A stretch of 64,000 nt of DNA from DATKFM01 sp963810485 (GTDB lineage Bacteria > Pseudomonadota > Alphaproteobacteria > Dongiales > Dongiaceae), in contig CAWENQ010000007.1 of the NCBI GenBank assembly GCA_963810485.1, positions 698,097 through 762,096 on the forward strand. The letters run 5' to 3'. The number at the start of each line of letters is the position of its first letter. The first letter of the stretch is position 1. Position numbers and translations under genes: made by a program. The notes under the pieces are model-generated. The model searched no databases. It saw nothing but the letters and a program-made list of their open reading frames with translations, and was not told the DNA's origin. Shown in pieces: positions 35,670-44,357 of this stretch.

Positions 35670-36743
35670 TCAATTCGGCCGGCGCCACACCCGCCACAAC
35701 GGTACGATGCGTTTTGCAGTTATGACGGCGAGGAGAATGAAGCCCCAGAAAGCAAGAGTGAGATGCGAACTCAGACCGAGAAGATTGAAGCCACTCGAGA
35801 TCGTCTGGAGAATGCACAGCGCCGCGAACAGGCCGACTATCCTTCCGAAACCGCCGTAAGGATCGATCCCGCCAAGGATAGCTGCGAGAATCGTAATGAG
35901 GAGATAGGACTGCGCGATATCGGCCCCTGCCGCGTTAAAGCGGGCCATCATTAGAACGGCCGCGATCCAGCAAAGCACGCTGGATAGCACGTAGACCCAA
36001 ATCTGCACCCGCACTGTATCAACGCCGGAAAAACGCGTCGCGTTCAGGTTTGAGCCGATCATGTAGATGCGGATACCCAGCGGTGTTCGATGCAGGAGGA
36101 GGTGCACCCCGATGGCAACCAACACAAAAAGAACGAACGAGATCGGCATGCCGAGCACTGTATCGTTCGACACGGAGATCAGCGCCTCGGGAAAGCCCGT
36201 AAGCGTCCGGCCGCGCGTGAAGTAGATGCTAATCCCGTTGATGAGAGTCATCGTGCCAAGCGTGACCAGGATCGGATGCACCTTGAGGATCGCGATAAGT
36301 GCACCCGTAACGAGTCCGATCACCAGAGACAGCAGCAAACCTGCTGAAAGGGCGGCCGCTAGCCAAAGTGCGAGAGCGACGCCGTGAGCGTCAGGCGGCA
36401 TCAGCGTCGTCAAGATCCAGGCCATCAGCAGCGCCGTCTGGTTTGCCGTGGCGATGATCGCAAGATTGATGCCTCCGGATATGAGCGGAATAGCCATCGC
36501 CAGTGACAAAAGGCCAAGCTCCGGCAACTGAAACATCATTGACTGAAGCGTGCTCGTTTGCAGGAACACCCCCGGCAGGAGGATTCCAAACAGACCTGCC
36601 AGCAAGGCGAGCACAAGGAGCAGTCCTCCTATGTTTCCGGAGCCACTGCGCAGCGCCGCAAGCATCCGGTCGAGCTGGACGTTGAGGCGTCCCTGCGCCT
36701 CGGACGCAGAGCTGCCAAGCGGCTGTTTGGTCTTGTCGGTCAT
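35670..36743 (-). CDS. ABC sugar transporter permease (RbsC-like)
   Basis: This 357-residue BPD_transp_2 permease has about eight to ten transmembrane helices. A cytoplasmic N-terminus (TDKTKQPLGSSASEAQGRLN) comes before the first membrane segment (NIGGLLLVLALLAGLFGILL). Conserved motifs include ISGGINLAIIATANQTALLM and GIDPYGGFGRIVGLFAALC. Its start overlaps the end of the upstream permease by 4 bp. It is the last intact gene of the operon; the IS110 element begins about 200 bp after its stop. Confidence 0.9.
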   Translation of the reverse strand: MTDKTKQPLGSSASEAQGRLNVQLDRMLAALRSGSGNIGGLLLVLALLAGLFGILLPGVFLQTSTLQSMMFQLPELGLLSLAMAIPLISGGINLAIIATANQTALLMAWILTTLMPPDAHGVALALWLAAALSAGLLLSLVIGLVTGALIAILKVHPILVTLGTMTLINGISIYFTRGRTLTGFPEALISVSNDTVLGMPISFVLFVLVAIGVHLLLHRTPLGIRIYMIGSNLNATRFSGVDTVRVQIWVYVLSSVLCWIAAVLMMARFNAAGADIAQSYLLITILAAILGGIDPYGGFGRIVGLFAALCILQTISSGFNLLGLSSHLTLAFWGFILLAVITAKRIVPLWRVWRRPN

Positions 36744-37738
36744 GCCCTGGCGGTCGATCTGCTGCGCGCCCGGTGCTCCGCAATGCTGGATGCGCTGACG
36801 GAAACAAGGATGACGAGCCCGATGACGACGCCGAAGAAGTAAGAGGACACGCCAAGAAGGTTCAATCCGTTCTGCAGTATGGCAAGCAGCAGTACGCCGA
36901 GGACGACGCCTGCCATGGTGCCAACGCCGCCGACGAGACTTGCGCCACCGAGGATCGCGACCGCCAGCACGCTGAGTTCCTCACCCACCATCGCGGTGGG
37001 CACAGCCTGATGCACCCGATGCGCCTGGACCAGGCCGGCGATGCCGGCAAGCAGGCCCAGATACCCATATACGAAGATTTGCACGCCTAGAATGTTGATG
37101 CCGATCCGGCTTGCCGCTTCCGGGTTCCCGCCGAGGGCATAGATCTGCCGCCCTATCCGCAGACGCGCCATTAGGACGTGGGTCATCAGCACGACGGCGC
37201 ACATGATCACGATCGGCAAGGTTATGCGGGCGATGTCCCCATTGGCCGCTTCATGGCGGAAGAGGACAATGCGCTCAGTCCACCAGTCAGGCAGATTGTA
37301 GATTTCGGTCCCACCGGTGAAATAGATGAGGAGCGCGTAGTAGATACTCGTCGTGGCGATGGTGATTATGATCGACACGACGCGAAGATAATGCGTCAGA
37401 AGCCCGTTGATCGTCCCAAGCCCGATTCCAACGCTGCAGGCCAGCGCAATTGTCGGCGCCGGCGGCAGGCCATATGCCGTTGCAACATGAGCCGCCGCGT
37501 ACTGGGCGACCGAGGCGGTTGCCGCAAAGGATATGTCGATGCCGCCCGAGACCAGCACGACGAAAACTCCAGCGGCCAGGATTGTCGTTACCGCATATGT
37601 ATCAACCAGGTCGACGGCATTCGACAAAGTGAGGAAATGCGGTGTCGAGACCGCGAAAATCGCTCCGGCGATGATGATGACCGCCGCGAGAACCGTCTCT
37701 GTCCGGGCGAAGATGGAGACGAGCAACCGACTAGGCAT
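36740..37738 (-). CDS. ABC sugar transporter permease (RbsC/LsrC-like)
   Basis: This 332-residue paralogous permease has VLVSGGIDISFAATASVAQY and ARLRIGRQIYALGGNPEAAS followed by RIGINILGVQIFVYGY, the typical pattern of ribose/AI-2-type permeases. It overlaps the ATPase gene upstream by 8 bp and the second permease by 4 bp, so the three are coupled. Two different permeases in one operon fit heterodimeric transport, as in LsrCD or rhamnose systems. Confidence 0.9.
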   Translation of the reverse strand: MPSRLLVSIFARTETVLAAVIIIAGAIFAVSTPHFLTLSNAVDLVDTYAVTTILAAGVFVVLVSGGIDISFAATASVAQYAAAHVATAYGLPPAPTIALACSVGIGLGTINGLLTHYLRVVSIIITIATTSIYYALLIYFTGGTEIYNLPDWWTERIVLFRHEAANGDIARITLPIVIMCAVVLMTHVLMARLRIGRQIYALGGNPEAASRIGINILGVQIFVYGYLGLLAGIAGLVQAHRVHQAVPTAMVGEELSVLAVAILGGASLVGGVGTMAGVVLGVLLLAILQNGLNLLGVSSYFFGVVIGLVILVSVSASSIAEHRARSRSTARA

Positions 37739-39245
37739 AGACGGCCTCTCGGAGCGCCGTTTCCGCCGTCACTCCCGGCACGAATTCGGCCACGATTTGC
37801 CCGCCACGCATGTGAAGAACGCGGTCGCAGTTGAAATAGACCTCGTCGACCTCGTCCGAGATCAGGAGGATGGCCATGCCGTCCCGCGCTAAGCTGCGGA
37901 TGATCTCGTATATTCCCTGCTTGTTCCGGATGTCCACGCCGACCGTCGGACCATCGAGAATCAGAACTTTCGGCTGCGCCGCAAGCCACTTCGCGAGGAC
38001 CACGCGCTGCTGGTTGCCGCCCGAGAGTGTCTGAACCGCGGCGCCGGTCGATGGCGTCCTGATGTTCAGCCGGTTCACCCAGTCTGCCGCCAACACTCTC
38101 CGCCGCTCAGGCGCGACGAAGCCCATTTTCGCCAGCTTGTCGATCACAGTGACCGAGATGTTGTCGGCGACGGATTGCTTCAAGTTGACGCCCAAGCTGA
38201 GTCGATCCTCCGAAACGTAGGCGATGCCGGCGGCAATGGCGGCTCGATTGGGCCAAAGGTGCGCTGGTCTTCCTTCGACCAGAACCTCGCCGCGATCGAG
38301 CCGGCTCATGCCAAAGAGAGCTAACGCCAGCTCGGTGCGGCCTGCGCCAAGCAAACCTATCAGCCCGAGTACCTCGCCACGGTGAAGCGTGAAGGATACC
38401 TCCTCGAACTCTGCCGCCCGGGTTATCCCGCGCACCTCTACCACGGGTTTCCTGTCCTCGAACCGCTGCGCAACGATCTTGTGTTCGATGCGGTTACCGG
38501 TCATGAGCTCAGCGAGCTTGTCATCGTCCAGTTCGCTGGCGCGGAAGGTGCCGACCTTGCTGCCGTCTCGGAGCACGGTGACCCGCTCGGCGATCTCCAT
38601 CACCTCGCCGAGGCGGTGGCTGACGAAGACAACCGCGACGCCAAGCGCCTTCAGTCGCATTACATGACGCAGGAGAAGGTCGACCTCATGGTGCGTCAGC
38701 GACGCGGTCGGCTCATCCATGACCAACAGACGTGCATTGACGGACAATCCGCGACAAATGGCGACGAGTTGCCGCTGCGCGACCGGCAACGTGGCAACGC
38801 GGGCATCCAGCGGGAGCGTTGCCTCGATTCGGGCGAGGGCAGCCTCCGCGGCCGCTCGCATTATGCGCCGGGGCGCAAATCTCATCGCTCCGCCGAGCTC
38901 GTGATCGATAGCGATGTTTTCGAGGACGGTGAGGTTCGGGAAGAGCGACAGATCCTGGTAGATGACCTGGACACCGAGCAATTTGGCCTGATGAGGCGTG
39001 AGATACCGGTACGAAACGCCGTCGATGGCGATGTCGCCACCGGGATCCGATGCGTGCACGCCGGCAATGACCTTGATCAGGGTCGACTTGCCTGAACCGT
39101 TCTCGCCAACGAGGCAATGCACCTCACCGGTGTTCACCGTCCAATCGATGTCTCTGAGCGCTGTTGTCCCGCCGAAGCGCTTGCCAATGTGTCGGAGTTC
39201 AAGAAAGGGCCCGCTCGATGCTGTCGGTGCTCGGCCCAGTGTCAT
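37731..39245 (-). CDS. sugar ABC transporter ATP-binding protein with two ATPase domains (RbsA/MglA-like)
   Basis: In this 504-residue duplicated ATPase, domain 1 has Walker A VGENGSGKSTLIKVIAG near residues 43-59, signature VAQRQLVAICRGLSVNAR and Walker B LLVMDEPTASLTHHEVD. Domain 2 has a degenerate Walker A (LIGLLGAGRTELALALFG) and LSGGNQQRVVLAKWLAAQPK, the usual asymmetry of this family. The neighbours give a full RbsABC-type importer with binding protein and two permeases. Confidence 0.92.
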   Translation of the reverse strand: MTLGRAPTASSGPFLELRHIGKRFGGTTALRDIDWTVNTGEVHCLVGENGSGKSTLIKVIAGVHASDPGGDIAIDGVSYRYLTPHQAKLLGVQVIYQDLSLFPNLTVLENIAIDHELGGAMRFAPRRIMRAAAEAALARIEATLPLDARVATLPVAQRQLVAICRGLSVNARLLVMDEPTASLTHHEVDLLLRHVMRLKALGVAVVFVSHRLGEVMEIAERVTVLRDGSKVGTFRASELDDDKLAELMTGNRIEHKIVAQRFEDRKPVVEVRGITRAAEFEEVSFTLHRGEVLGLIGLLGAGRTELALALFGMSRLDRGEVLVEGRPAHLWPNRAAIAAGIAYVSEDRLSLGVNLKQSVADNISVTVIDKLAKMGFVAPERRRVLAADWVNRLNIRTPSTGAAVQTLSGGNQQRVVLAKWLAAQPKVLILDGPTVGVDIRNKQGIYEIIRSLARDGMAILLISDEVDEVYFNCDRVLHMRGGQIVAEFVPGVTAETALREAVYA

Positions 39246-39370
39246 CGATCAATGCTCCAATACACGCAAAACCGGGACGGCACCCCGGCCGGAAGGCAGG
39301 CCGGGGCACAACGCCGCTCCATTCGCGCAACGGGTTACTATAGTCAGGCGTTGAGCGAGCAGTCTTCCAC

Positions 39371-40375
39371 TCAGATGAGCTTGGCGAGTTCGTCGATGGT
39401 GTCCGGATTTATGTCGAGCATCTTGTTGGCGCGCAGAGTACGCTCCTCAGGCCCGAGCTGGACCGGTCCCAGGCCGGGAACCTCCATCCCGTCCGCCGGC
39501 TTCATCCCCTTTACCAGAAGATCGCCGAGAGCCACCATCGCGTACCCGGCATCGATCGGGTTCCACAAGTAGCCGCGAGTGATCGCACCCATCTTCATAA
39601 GCTTCTGGCCCTGGCTTGGGATGAACGGGCCGACAACGATAACCTTGCCGATCGCCTCGCGATCGGCCACCGCTTGCCCGGCGCCGATCGGGCCATTGGC
39701 GCCGAATATCAGGAAGCCTTTGAGATCGGGGTTGGCGCGCATGACGTCAATCGCGGTCTTCTGGCTGTCTTCGACGCTATTCGAAACGCCATAGCGATCG
39801 CCGATCTGCTGCATCTTCGGATATTTCTCTTTTTGTAGAGCGACCGCGTAGTCGGCCCAGAGATTGTGCAGCGTGACGGTCAGTCCGCCGACATAGACGA
39901 CATACTTGCCCTCGCCGCCGATCGCCTGTGCAAACGCCTCCAGATGGGCTTCGCCGAACTGCTTGTCCTGGATGAGCTCGATGTCCCAGTCGGCATTCTT
40001 CTGCGCCGGCAGCTCGTGGACGATGACATGGATGCCGGCGTCCTGAGCGCGCTTGAATACCGGTTCGAGCGCAACGCCATCATTCGGGATGACACCGATC
40101 ACATCGACCTTTTTGGCGATCAGGTCCTCCACCGCCCGAACCTGCTGAGCAGCGTCAGCCTCCGTGGGGATGATCATCGACGCGTTTACGCCGAGATCTT
40201 GGCCGGCCTTAAGCACCCCCTTCTCGACATTGTCGAACCAGGGAATTCGCACCTTGCCGACAATGGCGATTTGGGCCGGATTGTTCTGCGCCACTGCGCG
40301 AAACGAGGGCAATGCGCTGAACGCGCCGAGTGCTGCGGCGCTCCTGATTACCGTGCGACGGGTTAGCAGTGTCAT
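39371..40375 (-). CDS. periplasmic sugar-binding protein (RbsB/LsrB-like), secreted
   Basis: This 334-residue peripla_BP_4-type binding protein starts at MTLLTRRTVIRSAAALGAFS (40375), a Tat-like signal with cleavage after RAVAQ. IPWFDNVEKGVLKAGQDLGV and EDLIAKKVDVIGVIPNDGVA are typical of LsrB/RhaS-like proteins, and YLWNPIDAGYAMVALGDLLV marks the C-terminal lobe. It precedes the ATPase gene with a 125-bp gap and follows the GntR regulator. The specific sugar (rhamnose, AI-2 or other) cannot be told. Confidence 0.85.
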   Translation of the reverse strand: MTLLTRRTVIRSAAALGAFSALPSFRAVAQNNPAQIAIVGKVRIPWFDNVEKGVLKAGQDLGVNASMIIPTEADAAQQVRAVEDLIAKKVDVIGVIPNDGVALEPVFKRAQDAGIHVIVHELPAQKNADWDIELIQDKQFGEAHLEAFAQAIGGEGKYVVYVGGLTVTLHNLWADYAVALQKEKYPKMQQIGDRYGVSNSVEDSQKTAIDVMRANPDLKGFLIFGANGPIGAGQAVADREAIGKVIVVGPFIPSQGQKLMKMGAITRGYLWNPIDAGYAMVALGDLLVKGMKPADGMEVPGLGPVQLGPEERTLRANKMLDINPDTIDELAKLI

Positions 40376-40485
40376 CTTAGCCTCCTCCCTTTGATTGTTC
40401 TTAGAGTGGTCAGACCACTTTGCGTGATATTTCTTCAAGCCGGGAGGTTAGTCAAGCGAATGCCGGAGCAGGCGGGCGTCTCCCC

Positions 40486-41253
40486 TCAGCGCCGGGTAGC
40501 GCGGGTCAGCGCCGAGATCTCCTCTTTCATTGCCCGGCGCGTCGTTTGCTCGATGTGGTCGAGATGGGCGCCCATCGCCCGAGCCGCGCCCTCGGGATCG
40601 CGGGCCACAATCGCGTCGACGATTCGGATATGATCGCCGGTGCTTTGCTTGATAAGCGCGAGATTCGTCGTCGCCCGGCGGCGAATATCGAGGCCCATGC
40701 TGTAGAGGCCATAGGAGAGGCGCTCTAGGACAACATTGCCGGCCGCGGCCGATAGCCTGGCATGAAAGCGGCTATCGAGGATGCGAAAGCCGACTGGGTC
40801 GCTTTGGATCTTCTCATGCGCAACGATCATCGCCTTTAGGTCTTCGAAGTCGTCTGTCGTTGCATTTCGGGCCGCCTTGCGGACGATTTCGAGTTCGATG
40901 ATACGGCGGCTTTCGAAAGTGTCGCCGAGGTTGCTTGGCGATAGGGACAGGAAGAAATCCAGCGGGGCAAGCAGTGTCCGGGCCTCCAAGTCCGTGATAT
41001 AAGCGCCGCCGCCATGGCGTGTGTCGATGACGCCGAGCATGGACAGAGCGCGAAATGCCTCGCGGAGGCTCGGCCGGCTGATATCGAGTATGTCGATCAG
41101 CCCGCGCTCGGAGGGCAGCCGATCGCCAGGCCGGAGCATTCCCGTCCTGATCAGGTCGAGAATGCATTTCACAACCGATTGCGCGACGCCAGCTTTGTTC
41201 GATTGAAGAGCGTCCGCGATAACGTGGAGTTCGACTGTGCCCTTTCTCGCCAC
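40486..41253 (-). CDS. GntR-family regulator, FadR (FCD) subfamily
   Basis: In this 255-residue regulator the N-terminal winged helix (ILDLIRTGMLRPGDRLPSER, then LIDILDISRPSLREAFRALS) is followed by a C-terminal FCD helical domain (ESRRIIELEIVRKAARNATT, DSRFHARLSAAAGNVVLERL, HIRIVDAIVARDPEGAARAM). The three metal-binding His/Asp positions of FCD proteins are plausible. It sits upstream of the binding protein on the same strand, so it probably represses the sugar-transport operon until sugar is present. Confidence 0.88.
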   Translation of the reverse strand: MARKGTVELHVIADALQSNKAGVAQSVVKCILDLIRTGMLRPGDRLPSERGLIDILDISRPSLREAFRALSMLGVIDTRHGGGAYITDLEARTLLAPLDFFLSLSPSNLGDTFESRRIIELEIVRKAARNATTDDFEDLKAMIVAHEKIQSDPVGFRILDSRFHARLSAAAGNVVLERLSYGLYSMGLDIRRRATTNLALIKQSTGDHIRIVDAIVARDPEGAARAMGAHLDHIEQTTRRAMKEEISALTRATRR

Positions 41254-42204
41254 GCGGTGCTTCCTCTAGGTTGTGATCTTAACTCTACCCCAAGGGCCGC
41301 CCCAACGGGCAATGGGCGGTGCAAGCTCGTTTTTGATCCACGGTAAGCGATAAACCCTGCATCCCGGCGACGAGGTTTCCCTACCGGCCCCGGTCACAAG
41401 AGCAATCCGTCTGTCGAGGTAAGGCACATACTACGCTCGTGCCGCTGCCACGGCCTGCCGTTCTCACGCTTGTCAACTTTGAATACCCGATGGAAGGTGG
41501 TCTGTCCACTTGGCCCAGAGTGTTTTCTCATGTCGGCCATGTCGTTTTGCGGCAGCTACTGCGGCTTGATTAGACCCAACCGCTTTTGTTCACAAAGTAG
41601 CTTACCAAGTGTGCCGGCGGCATGTCGGCTTAGGGTGTTGTCATCAGGTCCGCCATGCAGTCTTACCACCACTACATCGCCTGTTGTGAGGAAGGACCGA
41701 CACAGGCCGCATCAACGTCCGCTTAGGGTCAAAAGGAGCCGTCAGGTAGGGCGTGCCGTAGCGTCAGCTTCAAGGTTCAAAGCGGCTATGACGGCAACGC
41801 AAAAGCCAGGTCTTTAAGCGTTGGGGCGAAAACGCAACCCACAGGCTCGAAATCTTGACATCTAGGAAAGAGAACCTATACTGGAAGACCGTGCGCAATC
41901 CCGTTCGGAGCCGCACCTTGATGTTGGACATTGTGTATTTGTCCCAGATCAGAACATGCGGTTGGCAGGCATGAGGGCGTCCGTCTGCCTGCATGCCCTC
42001 CGACGCTGAAGCTTCGGAGGCAGGCCTGCGTTGCGTGATGGGATTTTCCTATTGGGGATTCCCTTGCATGGCATCGTTCCCGAAAATCAGGGTCCCCCGG
42101 GAATCGCGGTTTTCGCGAATTTCCCACGGCCGATCAGGCGCTTGGCTGCGCGGAAAATAGCGAAAATTGTCATCGGAAGCCCGGCGCGCAGTGGCGGCGA
42201 AGAA
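41254..42204. other. intergenic region of about 950 bp with dispersed motif and hairpin
   Basis: No convincing gene is visible. It holds the second dispersed motif (41715-41740) and a hairpin CCTCCGA/TCGGAGG at 41997-42020. The region borders the island edge marked by the tRNA-Arg fragment. Several short frames are uninformative. Confidence 0.5.
41715..41740 (+). repeat. dispersed intergenic motif, copy 2
   Basis: The sequence is ACGTCCGCTTAGGGTCAAAA then GGAGCC. It shares the GTCCGC-TAGGGTCAAAA core with copy 1 at 34107-34132. Confidence 0.5.
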
Positions 42205-42250
42205 TGGCGTCCCCGGCGTGACTCGAACACGCGGCCTACGGTTTAGGAAA
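42205..42250 (-). tRNA. 3' fragment of tRNA-Arg(CCT), probable attachment site of an island
   Basis: On the minus strand the anticodon loop TTCCTAA (anticodon CCT), the variable bases, a T arm GCGTG-TTCGAGT-CACGC and the acceptor CGGGGAC with GCCA are readable. The 5' half (acceptor GTCCCCG, D arm) is absent for at least 500 bases upstream, so the gene is not functional. The layout is that of an attL/attR repeat left by site-specific integration into a tRNA-Arg gene, with an integrase gene starting 145 bp away. Confidence 0.72.
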
Positions 42251-42394
42251 CTGTAGTTCAGGCTTCGCGCAAGGCGCCCGAAGGTCTCAAAGGCCCCTAA
42301 GCTCCTATATTCCAAGGTTTCTCTTGCCGCCACGGTACGCCACGACTACCTATTGCGGTGGGTACTCGGTGGGTACCGAGGAGGTTTGAGGCAA

Positions 42395-43630
42395 ATGGCG
42401 GAACAGGGACTGACGAAGAGCAGGATCGACGCGGCACGGCCAGCTATACTCAAGGGCCAGCCGGTGGTCAGATTTCTGTTCGACCGGAAGGTGATCGGCT
42501 TTGGTTTGAAGGTATCGCCCGGCGGTACCAAGACTTACTTCGTGCAATACCGGCAGGGCAGCGGCCGGGCAGCGCCAAAGCGACGTTACACGATCGGCAA
42601 ACATGGCTCCCCCTGGACAGTGGACACCGCGCGACAAGAGGCGTTGCGCATCTTGGGGCGCGTCGCCGGAGGCGCCAATCCAGCCGATGAGAGAAAGCTC
42701 GACCCAACACAGACTATCAGCCAGTTGGCGGAGCGATTTCTTGAAATCCACGTCGCAAAGAAGAAGGCGCGCACTGAACAGACCTACCGCGCGCTCATTA
42801 GCCGCCTAATCCTGCCGGAGCTCGGCGCCGTCCGCATCCCCGACCTAACAGCCGGCCATGTTGGTAATCTGCACCACAAGCTGCGACAGATACGGGTGAC
42901 TGCGAACCGGACTGTAGCCCTGCTCTCCAAAATGCTCGCCTGGGGTCACAGGAACGGCTTTCCCCTACCGGGCGATAATCCATGCCGGGGGCTCGAGAAG
43001 TACGCTGAGCGCTCACGGGAGCGCTTCCTAAAGCCCGGTGAATCGACACGCTTAGGTGAAGCGCTGGCGTCGGCCGACGCCGACCCAGCCAACCTCTATC
43101 AGGTGGCGGCCGTACGGCTCTTGATCTTCACTGGTGCCCGCATGACGGAAATTCTTACCCTGCGGTGGGACTGGATCGACTTGGACAACGGCGTTGTTCG
43201 CCTGCCAGACAGCAAGACCGGTGCCAAAACGATTTACCTCTCCGCACCGGCCCGTGCCGTGCTGGATGCGCTGCCGCGCATGACAGATAACCCCTACGTG
43301 ATCGTTGGCGCGAAGGACGGGGCGCACCTGATCAATCTTGAAAAGCCGTGGCGGCGCATTCGCAATGCGGCCGGGTTGCCCGACGTCCGCTTGCACGACT
43401 TGCGACACAGCTTCGCCAGCGTCGGCGCGGGCGCCGGCATGGGGCTGCCTATGATCGGCAGGCTGTTAGGCCATTCGCAGCCGCAAACGACAGCACGTTA
43501 CGCGCATTTGGATCATGATCCGATAAAGGCTGCGAACGAAACCATCGGCCGCCGTATTGCAGCCGCGATGGCGGGCAAGCCCGGCGCGAGCGTAGTGCGG
43601 CTAAATCGTAGCAAGCGGACGCGTTCGTGA
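42395..43630 (+). CDS. tyrosine-type site-specific integrase (P4/DUF4102 type)
   Basis: The 411-residue integrase starts at MAEQGLTKSRIDAARPAIL (ATG at 42395, with GAGG upstream). An N-terminal DUF4102/arm-binding domain (FGLKVSPGGTKTYFVQYRQG) and a SAM-like core-binding domain (DPTQTISQLAERFLEIHV) precede the catalytic domain. The catalytic residues are visible as LLIFTGARMTEILTLRWD (Arg), HDLRHSFASVGAGAGM (His-x-x-Arg), LGHSQPQTTARYAHLD (His and Tyr nucleophile). A small hairpin CTCGGT-GGGT-ACCGAG ends just before its ribosome-binding site. It lies next to the tRNA-Arg fragment and is probably the integrase of the island to the right. Confidence 0.92.
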   Translation: MAEQGLTKSRIDAARPAILKGQPVVRFLFDRKVIGFGLKVSPGGTKTYFVQYRQGSGRAAPKRRYTIGKHGSPWTVDTARQEALRILGRVAGGANPADERKLDPTQTISQLAERFLEIHVAKKKARTEQTYRALISRLILPELGAVRIPDLTAGHVGNLHHKLRQIRVTANRTVALLSKMLAWGHRNGFPLPGDNPCRGLEKYAERSRERFLKPGESTRLGEALASADADPANLYQVAAVRLLIFTGARMTEILTLRWDWIDLDNGVVRLPDSKTGAKTIYLSAPARAVLDALPRMTDNPYVIVGAKDGAHLINLEKPWRRIRNAAGLPDVRLHDLRHSFASVGAGAGMGLPMIGRLLGHSQPQTTARYAHLDHDPIKAANETIGRRIAAAMAGKPGASVVRLNRSKRTRS

Positions 43631-43875
43631 CCGCTATTGAAGGCTAAGCCGACATCGTTCGGACCTAGCTCGTACGGCAGCTTCTAACCCAATGCGGACA
43701 TTCAGTCCGATAGACTATCGAGCGGGGGGCCAACACAATCCGGCCATCCGCCTCACTGAAGGTCACTGCGATTCATGGCCGAAGAGCGCATGCAACGCCG
43801 CCTTCCAGCCATTTTGGGGGTCGATCTGGCCAATACTCGGCTTTGGGCTTGGAAGCCCTACCCCTGAGCAACCCC

Positions 43876-43933
43876 GCGGCTGTGACGCCTCGGATTTTGA
43901 GTCCGATGCGTATACCAATTCCGCCACGTGGGC
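43876..43933 (-). tRNA. 5' fragment of tRNA-Leu(CAA), no T arm
   Basis: The minus strand reads GCCCACGTGGCGGAATTGGT then ATACGC, a normal Leu 5' acceptor and D arm, followed by anticodon arm TCGGA-CTCAAAA-TCCGA with anticodon CAA and a start of the long variable arm. No TTC-containing T arm or matching 3' acceptor (CGTGGGC) follows, so the gene is truncated after about 58 bases. It sits 240 bp past the integrase stop and may mark another integration scar. Confidence 0.6.
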
Positions 43934-44153
43934 ACTATTGACCTCGTGATTTTAAGTCGCCGGAACTATCGGACACAGTGCGGACGCGTGAGGTGGCTCC
44001 TTAAGTTATTGAATTTTGGTTGCGGGGAAGTGCAACCATCTCAAATTGCTGTTCGCAACAGCCGCATAGTTCAGCGACAGAGAAAATCGGGCAGCCCATT
44101 GAAAATTAGAGTAAGAGTGGCTGCCCCTTACCGGGACACCCTACATACCGCCC

Positions 44154-44357
44154 ATGACGCGCCGCTTGAAGTGCCGGATCGATCCCGAGCAAAGCCCCTA
44201 CACCTGCATGCTGCCGGAGCACAAGCCGGTGCGGCGCGGGCGCGAGATGATCGGCCTGCTCGCGGTGGATGAGCCGAAGTCTAAGCCGGCGAAGATACGG
44301 GCGGTGTCCTGCGAGGCCGCGATCGAACTCCTTGTTCGAACGCATGCGGTCGTCTAG
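44154..44357 (+). CDS. small hypothetical protein, low confidence
   Basis: This 67-residue frame (MTRRLKCRIDPEQSPYTCML to AAIELLVRTHAVV) has an unremarkable composition and no family I know. Its last 20 bases fall in the inverted repeat shared with 60738-61740. There is no clear ribosome-binding site. It may be spurious. Confidence 0.25.
   Translation: MTRRLKCRIDPEQSPYTCMLPEHKPVRRGREMIGLLAVDEPKSKPAKIRAVSCEAAIELLVRTHAVV

Noticed and set aside
42205..42720. tRNA-Arg(CCT) split in the anticodon loop by a group I intron, as known from Agrobacterium
   Set aside because: No 5' exon (GTCCCCG acceptor and D arm) is seen within 500 bases upstream on the minus strand, and the space is taken by an intact integrase gene. 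A 3' attachment remnant fits better.
43876..43933. Functional tRNA-Leu gene
   Set aside because: No T arm, TTC loop or 3' acceptor complement follows the variable arm.
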